NCBI GenBank assembly: GCA_964568735.1
Contig: CAZMRF010000002.1
Location: 1 to 64,000, forward strand
Source of the DNA: CAZMRF01 sp964568735
GTDB lineage: Bacteria; Acidobacteriota; Polarisedimenticolia; JACPZX01
Length of the DNA: 64,000 nt
Direction: 5' to 3'
This document shows positions 1 through 5,916 of the stretch, in pieces. The position numbers were made by a program, and so were the translations under genes. Below the pieces are notes generated by a model that saw only the letters and a program-made list of their open reading frames with translations, ran no database searches and was not told the origin of the DNA. Every line of letters begins with the position of its first letter. Positions within the stretch are counted from its first letter, which is position 1.

Positions 1-1
1 C

Positions 2-244
2 GAGCATCGGGTCTCGAACGGGATCCTGCTCCGGGCCGGGATCTACCAGAACCTCAATCACGGCTACGTGACCATCACGCCGGACTACGTCTTCCGGGTC
101 AGCCGCTGGATCGAGGAAGTCTTCAAGAACGGACGGTTCTATCAGCCGTTCCGCGATCGGGCGATTCACCTCCCGGGCAACCCGGGTGACCGGCCGGACC
201 GGCGGCTCCTCGAGGAGCACAACGACACGGTGTTTCTGGGGTAG
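2..244 (+). pseudogene. HNH endonuclease, 3' fragment (copy 1)
   Basis: An open frame enters from the left edge and stops at 242-244. It matches, nearly residue for residue, the HNH fragment at 1190-1559 (both carry EHRVSNGILLRA, HGYVTI, PDYVFRVSR and FRDRAIHLPG). HNH nucleases of this kind cut DNA with a metal held by the H-N-H residues. Here the segment that reads ADIHRLLDHG in copy 2 has become AGIYQNLNHG, so the last His of the motif is lost. It is therefore probably dead even if the missing 5' part lies outside the window. The C-terminus (LLEEHNDTVFLG) is in the original frame, which shows what copy 2 has lost by frameshift. Confidence 0.7.
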
Positions 245-403
245 CCGCGTAGATCATCCGAGTCTCGCCGGCGCACTTAATCAGCCTTGGGATTCATGCC
301 CGCGCGCTGCCTCAGGTCCTCTGCCTGCCCGAGATGCGATCGGGTGAGTGATCAGGGTCCAGCGGGTGCCGCGCCCGGACACTTTGGAGCAACCTCGTGG
401 TGA

Positions 404-512
404 CGCGAAAGAAGCTGTTGACACGTGCGAGGGATTCGCCATACTTTCGCCATCTGTCAGAGACCGGATTCTCCACGCTCGGGAGGCTTGGATTGAGGGA
501 CGCGCCGAGCTT
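404..512 (+). repeat. Promoter/start cassette, copy A
   Basis: About 105 bases are roughly 70% identical by eye to 5814-5916, which is the promoter, ribosome binding site and first codons of the HNH-family gene at 5904. Copy A keeps the -35 and -10 boxes, the GGGAGG at 481-486 and a TTG at 493, then loses similarity after about eight codons. It is most simply the 5' stump of a second gene of that family. The rest of 245-547 holds nothing I can recognise. Confidence 0.6.
418..445 (+). promoter_or_regulatory. sigma70-type promoter of the truncated HNH-family gene
   Basis: TTGACA (418-423), a 16-base spacer and CATACT (440-445). The same layout with TATACT recurs at 5829-5856, so the pair of boxes is conserved between the two copies. 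It now drives only a short relic and possibly reads through toward higBA. Confidence 0.55.
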
Positions 513-547
513 GGTTTGCTTCTTCACCAGCGGAGGCTGGAGCGCGG

Positions 548-576
548 TTGACGGACATAACGTGCTGCGTTATGGT
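548..576 (+). promoter_or_regulatory. higBA promoter
   Basis: TTGACG (548-553), 17-base spacer, TATGGT (571-576), ending 8 bases before the TTG start of the higB relic. It overlaps the palindrome at 556-574, as expected of an autoregulated toxin-antitoxin promoter. Confidence 0.5.
556..574. promoter_or_regulatory. Palindromic operator, probably bound by HigA
   Basis: CATAACG, five bases, CGTTATG: a perfect 7-bp inverted repeat that fills the spacer and the start of the -10 box. HigA antitoxins repress their own operon through such sites. Assignment to HigA is inferred from position. Confidence 0.55.
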
Positions 577-584
577 TCACGGCG

Positions 585-867
585 TTGATCCGGAGCTTCA
601 GGGAGGCCGAGGCCGAGCGGCTGTTCCGGCGTGAACGGTCCCGTCGATTTTCGGCACCGGTGGCGCGCGCGGCTCTTCGGAAGCTCCTCGTGCTTGACGC
701 CGCGGAGTCACTGAACGACCTGAGGGTGCCGCACGGCAACCGTCTCGAGGCGCTCGCGGGCTCTCGCGCGGGGCAGCACAGCATCCGGATCAACAGGCAG
801 TGGCGGATCTTGCTTCGTGTCGCGCAGCTCGAACGCCTACGACGTCGAAATCGTCGATTATCACTGA
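585..867 (+). pseudogene. higB: HigB/RelE-type toxin, frameshifted
   Basis: From the TTG at 585 the frame reads a good HigB N-terminus: IRSFREAEAERLF, LRKLLVLDAAESLNDLRVP, NRLEAL, GQHSIRINRQWRI. These are the usual landmarks of this ribosome-dependent mRNA interferase. After QWRI the frame becomes nonsense, while the expected C-terminus NAYDVEIVDYH with a TGA is present in the next frame, ending at 867. One extra T near 810-811 explains the break. The gene lies 13 bases before higA under a shared promoter and operator, the usual toxin-then-antitoxin order of this family. Either the toxin is inactivated and higA survives alone, or the base is a sequencing error. The length, about 93 codons, is normal if the base is removed. 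Confidence 0.75.
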
Positions 868-880
868 TGAGGTTGGCGCC

Positions 881-1186
881 ATGGCGCGAAAACGGGTTGC
901 ACCGATTCACCCCGGCGAGATTCTCCTCGAGGAGTTCCTCGAGCCGTTGGAGATCTCCCAGTACCGGCTCGCGAAGGACATCAGCGTCCCGCCGCGCCGG
1001 GTCAACGAGATCGTACTTGGCAAGAGAGCCATCAGCGCTGATACCGCCCTGCGGCTCGCGAGATACTTCAGCAACTCCGAGCAGTTCTGGCTGAACCTCC
1101 AGACGCGGTACGACCTCGAAATCGAGAGAGATCGACTCGGGAAGCGGCTCGTGAAGGAGGTCGCCGTCCTCTCGAAGGCGGGATAG
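881..1186 (+). CDS. higA: HigA antitoxin, XRE family
   Basis: A 101-residue antitoxin of the HigA/VapI type. It binds the HigB toxin and represses the operon through a helix-turn-helix. The sequence shows the family N-terminus RVAPIHPGEILLEEFLEPL, an HTH around residues 25-65 (ISQYRLAKDISVPPRRVNEIVLGKR) and the tail LARYFSNSEQFWLNLQTRYDLE. I take the ATG at 881 because it follows the higB stop by 13 bases and matches the family start. A longer frame from 800 would run through higB. Scraps of other copies lie at 2706-2847, 3583-3649 and, very decayed, 5258-5326, so this is the only intact member of a once repeated gene. With higB broken it may now act only as a regulator. Confidence 0.9.
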   Translation: MARKRVAPIHPGEILLEEFLEPLEISQYRLAKDISVPPRRVNEIVLGKRAISADTALRLARYFSNSEQFWLNLQTRYDLEIERDRLGKRLVKEVAVLSKAG

Positions 1187-1189
1187 GAG

Positions 1190-1559
1190 CCCCGTCTCGG
1201 CCAGGGCACCTTCCCCATCGCCGTGACGGATGCCTACGGGTGCGCCTGCGCGGTCACCGGCAAGCACACGCTGCCCGCCCTGGAGGCGGCGCACATCCAG
1301 CGGTACTCCATGGGCGGCGAGCATCGGGTCTCGAACGGGATCCTGCTGCGGGCCGACATCCACCGGCTCCTCGATCACGGCTACGTGACCATCGCGCCGG
1401 ACTACGTCTTCCGGGTGAGCCGCCGGATCGAAGAAGTCTTCAAGAACGGGCGGTCCTACCAGCCGTTCCGCGATCGGGCGATTCACCTCCCGGGCAAGCC
1501 GGGTGACCGCCGGACCGGCGGCTCCTCGAGGAGCACAACGAGACGGTGTTTCTGAGGTA
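1190..1559 (+). pseudogene. HNH endonuclease fragment (copy 2)
   Basis: The frame starts abruptly after higA with RLGQGTFPIAVTDAYG, the middle of an HNH nuclease domain. It then has CAVTG, LEAAHI, VSNGILL and ADIHRLLDHG, so all three H-N-H elements are still there. The N-terminal half is missing: there is no start before a GTG at 1223 inside the domain. A one-base deletion near 1508-1512 relative to copy 1 shifts the last 20 codons, giving GGSSRSTTRRCF instead of a normal end; the stop of the old frame is at 1557-1559. It is a truncated, frameshifted twin of the fragment at 2-244. The shared stretch (about 240 bases) implies a local duplication. Confidence 0.75.
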
Positions 1560-1650
1560 GGGCGGCTCGCTTCTGTCATCCGTCCAACACGGGTGTCGGC
1601 CGCGGTGATTGCGCCCTTGAGCGCATTCACCGCAGTGACGTGGTCTCAGT

Positions 1651-1845
1651 CTATCGCTCTCCGGGCTCCGGCACGGACAGCGCACGACAGATCTTCAGAG
1701 CCAGGCGGTTGGCAACCTCCACGTGGCGCGGGATGGCTTCGACGACTCCCGTGCGGGGATTGCACCACAGCGAATGGGACCGTCCCTCGCGCTTGAGATG
1801 GCAGCCGTGCCTCCGCAGGTGCCGGAGCAAGCTATTGCGCTTCAC
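1651..1845 (-). CDS. hicA: HicA-type mRNA interferase toxin
   Basis: A 64-residue protein with the complete HicA/YcfA pattern: NSLLRHLRRHGC, the catalytic-His element REGRSHSLW (His24), NPRTG, AIPRHVEVANRLALKICRAL. HicA has a double-stranded RNA-binding fold and cleaves mRNA; its partner HicB blocks it. The ATG overlaps the hicB stop (ATGA), so the two are translationally coupled. Here the antitoxin gene comes first, the reverse of the classic hicA-hicB order, though both orders are known. Length and key residues are normal, so I expect it to be functional. Confidence 0.88.
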   Translation of the reverse strand: MKRNSLLRHLRRHGCHLKREGRSHSLWCNPRTGVVEAIPRHVEVANRLALKICRALSVPEPGER

Positions 1846-2057
1846 CTGACGATGACGGTCGTGCGCTCTGCGTCGGCCGGTACTCCTCGGAGACCGTCTT
1901 CTCTGCGATCTTCGAGGATCAGGGCGATGGCATCGGCCAGGGATTGGCGGGCTTCTTCGCGGGACTTGCCCTGTCCGTTGGCTCCTGGGATCTCCGGGCA
2001 GAAGGCGATGAACAGGTCACCGTCCTTCTCGATGACTGCGGTGAACTCGTTGACCAC
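1842..2057 (-). CDS. hicB: HicB-type antitoxin
   Basis: A 71-residue antitoxin with the partial RNase-H-like HicB fold: EFTAVIEKDGDLFIAFCPEIPGANGQG, then KSREEARQSLADAIALILEDRRED. It neutralises the HicA encoded just downstream. I choose the GTG at 2057 because it sits 6-7 bases after AAGGA and directly before the conserved NEFTAVIEKDG; the longer frame to 2204 adds unrelated arginine-rich residues. This short type has no C-terminal DNA-binding domain, so autoregulation would need another factor or be weak. Confidence 0.87.
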   Translation of the reverse strand: MVNEFTAVIEKDGDLFIAFCPEIPGANGQGKSREEARQSLADAIALILEDRREDGLRGVPADAERTTVIVR

Positions 2058-2375
2058 GCTGTTGTTCCTTCTCACGCAACGCCCTCCACGGGTCAAGGCA
2101 GGAGAGCGTGCGAATGACCGCAAGAATAGGCCCCGCCCTGCCCGAGTGCAAGGAACGCTGAGAGCGCTGCGCGCGGCCAGACTCTGCCGGGTGGAGGCCA
2201 TCATCCGGCCGTACCTCGAGGCCGTGCGGTGAGCCCCCCATCAGCGGGAGGGCTCGTTCAATCGATCCGGGCTCGGCTCGAGAACGAGGCGGTTGCGGCG
2301 GGCCGATTAGGGAGGAGTCTTCCATGCGAGCCTGCTCAACTTGGAAACTCTTGAAGGTGGGAGAGCGAGGGTTGA
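2058..2375. other. Intergenic stretch between hicBA and the DUF4258 relic
   Basis: It must hold the minus-strand hicBA promoter, but I see no convincing box pair. On the plus strand a GGGAGGAG precedes an ATG at 2324 that opens 37 codons of no recognised family, running through the DUF4258 relic in another frame. This looks like a start region joined by deletion to foreign sequence. Confidence 0.4.
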
Positions 2376-2522
2376 AGCATCCCAGGACGGACGATGGTGG
2401 GTGGCAAGTTCATGTGTGTCGTCGTCAAGACTGTTGAGGACGACGCATTCGTGTTGACCGCGAATCTGACAGATCGTGTCAAGAAAGGAGTCCTGCTGTG
2501 GCCGACCGAAAAAGAAAAGTGA
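2376..2522 (+). pseudogene. DUF4258-type protein, C-terminal remnant
   Basis: The frame after the TGA at 2373 reads GGKFMCVVVKTVEDDAFVLTANLTDRVKKGVLLWP, the C-terminal half of small DUF4258 proteins, which are thought to be toxin-like and normally sit directly before a DUF2283 gene. The N-terminal two thirds is gone, with no plausible start except an ATG at 2394 inside the conserved part. The stop at 2520-2522 overlaps the start of the DUF2283 gene by 25 bases, preserving the original operon junction. Function is not established for this family; the toxin role is inference from the pairing. Confidence 0.6.
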
Positions 2523-2704
2523 GGATCTGGTACGACTCGGAAGGGGACTATCTCGAGGTGATCTTCGACCAGAAGCCTGGATACTTTCCCGAGACCCAGA
2601 GTGACCAGGTGATGGAGAAAGTCGACGACCAGGGGAACGTCCTCGGCTTCTCTGTCCTGCGCGTTAGCGCGATGAAGGAGAAGCCGCTCGAAGTGGCGCT
2701 TTGA
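2498..2704 (+). CDS. DUF2283 family protein (putative antitoxin partner)
   Basis: A 68-residue protein with the full DUF2283 pattern: VRIWYDSEGDYLEVIFDQKPGYF, QVMEKVDDQGNVLGFSVLRVSAMKEKPLEVAL. Members are found beside DUF4258 genes, and a toxin-antitoxin relationship is suspected but not shown. The GTG at 2498 lies within the end of the DUF4258 relic and fits translational coupling. The antitoxin-like half survives and the toxin-like half is truncated, the same outcome as at higBA. A higA scrap begins two bases after its stop. Confidence 0.8.
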   Translation: MADRKRKVRIWYDSEGDYLEVIFDQKPGYFPETQSDQVMEKVDDQGNVLGFSVLRVSAMKEKPLEVAL

Positions 2705-2705
2705 G

Positions 2706-2847
2706 ACGACGCGGCTCGCGAGATACTTCAGCAACTCCGAGCAGCTCTGGCTGAATCTGCAGACGCGGTATGACCTCGAAATCGAGAGAAATCGACTCGG
2801 GAAGCGCCTCGTGAAGGAAGTCGCCGTCCTTTCGAAGGCGGGGTAGC
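2706..2847 (+). pseudogene. higA: higA 3' fragment
   Basis: About 140 bases over 90% identical by eye to 1047-1186, encoding LARYFSNSEQLWLNLQTRYDLEIER and the family end VLSKAG with a TAG at 2845-2847. It has no start and no HTH. Abutting the DUF2283 stop, it marks a recombination or deletion junction. Confidence 0.8.
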
Positions 2848-2972
2848 GGCTAGGCTGTAGGACTCCAGCTCGGGGATGCCTCGCGAACCTCCGAACCGCC
2901 GGGCGTGCCGAGAGTGTCCTCGAGGGGCAGGGCCCGGGCAACGCACCTGGACGTGAGCGTGTCCATACTCGC

Positions 2973-3563
2973 ATGATGAGAGGTCGCCGTTGCCGCGCGA
3001 GAGCCGTGAGGCGTGGGCGGTGCGCGCTTCTCCCGCTGGCCCTGCTCGGCGCCGCGTGCAGAACGGCCCCGCCTGCGGTGCAGCCGGAGCAGGAGGCGCC
3101 AAACCTCCGTGGCGTGACGGAGGTCGCCTTCATCCCCGATCCCACGGCGCCCCCGCTGGAGCTGCCTCCCGATGAGGAGATCACGCAGCCGGCGCCCATG
3201 ATGATCCAGGCGCCGCTCTACCCCGCCGACGCGATGGAGGCGGGCTGCGGCGACGCCGTCGTCGGTCTGCGCATCATTGTCGACCCGAACGGCGACGTCG
3301 CAGAAGTGCGGGACAGCCCGGTCGTGGAGGGCACGCGCGGGACGTGCGGCCGCCGGTTCAAAGAGGAGTCGGAGCGCGCCGTGCGCGGGTGGCGCTTCGC
3401 GCCAGCCCGGTGGCGGAAGCTGGCACCCGGCGAGGACGTGGACGGGGACTCCTTGCCTGACTATCAGAAGGTCATCGCCTCGGAGGAGATTCTCACCTAC
3501 CTAGACATCCGGATCGACTTCCAGGTCATCGACGGCGAGGGGCGCGTCCGGCTGAGGATCTAG
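2973..3563 (+). CDS. Lipoprotein with TonB C-terminal-like domain
   Basis: A 196-residue secreted protein. The N-terminus is arginine-rich (1-16), then a hydrophobic stretch and a lipobox LGAAC with Cys29, so it should be a lipoprotein. Residues about 70-150 look like the TonB C-terminal fold: PLYPADAMEAGCGDAVVGLRIIVDPNGDVAEVRDSP, then a segment rich in E, R and W ending AVRGWRFAPARW. Stand-alone TonB_C proteins are common in Acidobacteriota and similar groups and usually have no assigned role. No TonB box receptor or ExbBD is nearby. A higBA scrap begins about 20 bases after its stop. Confidence 0.65.
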   Translation: MMRGRRCRARAVRRGRCALLPLALLGAACRTAPPAVQPEQEAPNLRGVTEVAFIPDPTAPPLELPPDEEITQPAPMMIQAPLYPADAMEAGCGDAVVGLRIIVDPNGDVAEVRDSPVVEGTRGTCGRRFKEESERAVRGWRFAPARWRKLAPGEDVDGDSLPDYQKVIASEEILTYLDIRIDFQVIDGEGRVRLRI

Positions 3564-3582
3564 CGGCGCCGATACCTACGAG

Positions 3583-3649
3583 GTGGAAATCGTCGATTAT
3601 CACTGAAGAGGTTTGAGGCATGGCGGGAAAGCGGATTGCTCCGATTCAT
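3583..3649 (+). pseudogene. higB end plus higA start, remnant
   Basis: Positions 3583-3606 encode the end of HigB (DTYEVEIVDYH, stop), followed by the same intergenic layout as at 865-881 and the first ten codons of higA (MAGKRIAPIH). Similarity ends exactly there and a different gene continues in frame. With the higA tail at 2706-2847 this could be the two ends of one rearranged copy. Confidence 0.7.
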
Positions 3650-4177
3650 ATGGTGAGCTTGTCTCTGAGATTTCCGAGAACCAGGATTCAGGAATGGGCG
3701 GATCGCTACTCTTTTCCGGGGGAGGACGAACTCATCGAGATGGTGGCTTCACCGGCGCGGGACCGAGGTTGCCTGCGCAGAGATGAATTCATGAAACTCT
3801 GTGCATGGAAGACGCCGCGCTCGAAGCCACGATGTGCTGCAAACACCGATGACTCCCTGAGGAAGGTCACCAGGATCGCTCTCGACCCAGGGTCCCCCGA
3901 ACGCGTGAAGATCGAGATCCTGACCCAGCTCTCTGGAGTGGGATGGCCTACGGCCTCCGTCATCCTCCATCTGTGCGACAAGAACCTCTACCCGATTCTC
4001 GACTATCGCGCTCTCTGGTCTGTCGGCGTCAAGGCCCCTTCCCAGTACGGTTTCGAGCTCTGGCAGGCGTACACGCAGTTCACCCGCGAGCTCAGCCGTG
4101 AGGCGGGCTGCTCCATGCGTACCCTGGATCGCGCGCTGTGGCAATACTCGAAGGAGCACCAGCCCGGCAGCAGGTAG
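3620..4177 (+). CDS. HhH-type (endonuclease III-like fold) hypothetical protein
   Basis: A 185-residue protein. Residues about 85-130 read VKIEILTQLSGVGWPTASVILHL followed by YPILDYRALWSVGV, a helix-hairpin-helix arrangement like that of HhH-GPD base-excision glycosylases, though the catalytic Lys/Asp of those enzymes cannot be placed with confidence. The C-terminus FTRELSREAGCSMRTLDRALWQYSKEH matches a small conserved bacterial family I know only as hypothetical. The first ten residues belong to higA. The native start is probably the second ATG (3650, MVSLSLRF), so the present gene borrows the higA translation start. A DNA-related role is plausible but unproven. Confidence 0.6.
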   Translation: MAGKRIAPIHMVSLSLRFPRTRIQEWADRYSFPGEDELIEMVASPARDRGCLRRDEFMKLCAWKTPRSKPRCAANTDDSLRKVTRIALDPGSPERVKIEILTQLSGVGWPTASVILHLCDKNLYPILDYRALWSVGVKAPSQYGFELWQAYTQFTRELSREAGCSMRTLDRALWQYSKEHQPGSR

Positions 4178-4287
4178 CTCTCAGGCTACCCGCTGCCACT
4201 GTCGGTCGATATACAGGCGGGAGAATCCGAGGCAGGCTTTCGCGATCCTCAGCAGAGGCGGCGAAGTACGAGCTCGGGGCTCCGGCT

Positions 4288-4947
4288 TCAGGACTCCTTG
4301 ATCGTGGTCGGCACTTTCGGTGCGGAGGCGGTGTAGGAGGGGCGCTCCTTCATCCGCTTGGTCCATGCGGCCAGGCCAGGGTACTTGGGGTCGGGCAGGA
4401 TGCCCAGGAGAGGCAGCCCCGCCGTTATGGGAGCCGCGAGGTTGGCGTCGGCGAGGGAGAAGAGGTTGCCTCCGAACCAGGTCTTGCCCTGGATTTCCTT
4501 CTCCAGGCGAGCCAGGTGCTCGTGGGCCTTCATGCGTGACTCCTCGAGCAGCTTGTGGTCGACCTGGTCGGCCTTCTTGCGGACCAGGAAGGGCGGCTCG
4601 GAGTCGAACTGCGATACCTGGACGCCGCGAATCGCCTTGTAGAAGTACTGGTCGGTGACGTCCTCGAGCAGCCGGACCCTCGCCCGCTCGTAGGGGTCGC
4701 GCGGCAGCATCGCCGGCTCGGGGTAGGCGTCTTCGAGGTACTCGTTGATGACGGTCGATTCGTAGAGCGTCCGGCCGTCCTCGAGCTCCAGGACCGGCGT
4801 CAGGCGGAACGGGTTCAGGCGGGCGAAGGCCGGGCTCTCGTTCTTGTTCTCCGGGACGATGACTTCGTAGGGGACCTTCTTCTCGGCCAGGACGATGCGG
4901 ACTTTCCAGCCAAACGGCGAACGCTCGAAGTTGTGCAGCTTCAGCAT
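4288..4947 (-). CDS. Glutathione S-transferase family protein
   Basis: A 219-residue protein of normal GST length. The N-terminal thioredoxin-like domain has SPFGWKVRIVLAEKKVPYE with the catalytic-site Ser region, NPFRLTPVLELEDG with the cis-Pro, and the glutathione-contacting TLYESTVINEYLE. The all-helical C-terminal domain follows from about residue 90 (YERARVRLLEDVTDQYF through LADANLAAPI). It likely conjugates or reduces small electrophiles with glutathione in the cytoplasm; the substrate is unknown. The ATG at 4947 has GGAGGT 6-7 bases upstream. It stands alone between unrelated genes. Confidence 0.9.
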   Translation of the reverse strand: MLKLHNFERSPFGWKVRIVLAEKKVPYEVIVPENKNESPAFARLNPFRLTPVLELEDGRTLYESTVINEYLEDAYPEPAMLPRDPYERARVRLLEDVTDQYFYKAIRGVQVSQFDSEPPFLVRKKADQVDHKLLEESRMKAHEHLARLEKEIQGKTWFGGNLFSLADANLAAPITAGLPLLGILPDPKYPGLAAWTKRMKERPSYTASAPKVPTTIKES

Positions 4948-5355
4948 GGGGAATACCTCCGAGGCAGCCTACCCGCAGCGGGTGAGTGGAGGTGGACGTC
5001 GGGCAGCGTCGATAGCGGGAGTGCCTCGGAGGCAGCGTAGCCGCGGGGGGGCGGGGCGTCAAACCGGGGGTGATGGGGTTGGTGGGTGCTCCGACGCCCT
5101 GCAGCAGCGGCACGCATCCTGTGGTGAGCGGCGTAACCGAGGAGCGCTTGATTCCACGCATCAATCCACGGGCGGCGCGGCCCTGGACTCCTGCGAGAAG
5201 AGTTCGGTACCATCGCCGATGAGCTCCGACGCGGCTTGGGGCCTGGCGCGCAAGCGTCTCGAGGTCGAGAGGGAGGCACTCGGGATGCGTCGCGATGTTG
5301 GGGTTGCTGTCGTTTCGAAGGCGGGATGGGACCGAATCGAGGGGGCGATGAACCG
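4948..5355. other. Long intergenic region with decayed repeats
   Basis: No gene is convincing here. Two imperfect direct copies of a 27-base G/C-rich motif lie at about 4956-4982 and 5021-5047 (core GAGGCAGC), and a worn higA tail is at 5258-5326. Confidence 0.45.
5258..5326 (+). pseudogene. Highly decayed higA 3' vestige
   Basis: Translation gives LEVEREALGMRRDVGVAVVSKAG, aligning without gaps to LEIERDRLGKRLVKEVAVLSKAG at the end of HigA. The family stop has mutated to TGG. There is no start or HTH. This is the oldest-looking of the higA copies. Confidence 0.5.
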
Positions 5356-5733
5356 ATGACGCGAGAACGGGTCGGATCAGGACTGGCGGGGCTGGGTGCG
5401 CTCGGGTGTCTGGCGACGGCCTGGCTGCACGGCACGGGGTACGCTTCGATTTCCGAGCTTGCAGCGGATGGTCCGGAAGGCCTCCAGCCGCTGATGCAGG
5501 CCCTGTGGGTCAGCTTCTCCTTCCACATGATCATCATGGGGCTCGTGATTGCTTACGTCGCGTGGCGCCGTCCGGCGGGAGGCGGGATCATCCTCACTCT
5601 CGCGGCGCTGAGCCCGATCAGCATGGCGGGGCTGCAGATCGCGTACCTCGGTTTCATCCCTCCCACCGCCATCCTGCTGACCCTGGGCGCGATCACGCTG
5701 CTGGCCGCCGGGCTTCTCGCCGGGCGCAGGTAG
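5356..5733 (+). CDS. Small integral membrane protein, unknown function
   Basis: A 125-residue protein with four predicted membrane helices: about 8-25 (GLAGLGALGCLATAWL), 52-72 (ALWVSFSFHMIIMGLVIAYVA), 79-97 and 100-120 (AILLTLGAITLLAAGLLA), with a basic end GRR. I use the ATG at 5356, which gives a compact four-helix protein; the longer frame from 5236 runs into the higA vestige. I recognise no family with certainty and nothing nearby indicates a role. Confidence 0.6.
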   Translation: MTRERVGSGLAGLGALGCLATAWLHGTGYASISELAADGPEGLQPLMQALWVSFSFHMIIMGLVIAYVAWRRPAGGGIILTLAALSPISMAGLQIAYLGFIPPTAILLTLGAITLLAAGLLAGRR

Positions 5734-5813
5734 GCGGCTCCCCTCTCTTCTTCCCTCCGTCTGCGAGATCTCCGAGGGTTGGCGGCGACGGTCCGGGGGA
5801 GTGAGGCAGCACC

Positions 5814-5916
5814 GTCGAAAAGAAGTTCTTGACTTGCGCGAAATCTTCGCTATACTTTCGCTACCTGCCAGAGACCCGGTTTCTATCGCTCGGGAGGCCC
5901 GCATTGAAGAAGGCGC
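5814..5916 (+). repeat. Promoter/start cassette, copy B
   Basis: This is the copy attached to the long HNH-family gene; the partner is at 404-512. Conserved are the -35/-10 pair, the CAGAGAC element, GGGAGG and the TTG start region. Confidence 0.6.
5829..5856 (+). promoter_or_regulatory. sigma70-type promoter of HNH-family gene
   Basis: TTGACT (5829-5834), 16-base spacer, TATACT (5851-5856). Transcription should begin near 5863, about 40 bases before the TTG at 5904, which rules out the upstream in-frame TTG at 5829 as the start. Confidence 0.65.

Noticed and set aside
348..588. Two short plus-strand frames
   Set aside because: They run through the promoter cassette and the higBA operator; only the few codons after 493 resemble anything.
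5829..5903. In-frame TTG at 5829 as the HNH-family start
   Set aside because: It overlaps the -35 box; the transcript would not contain it.
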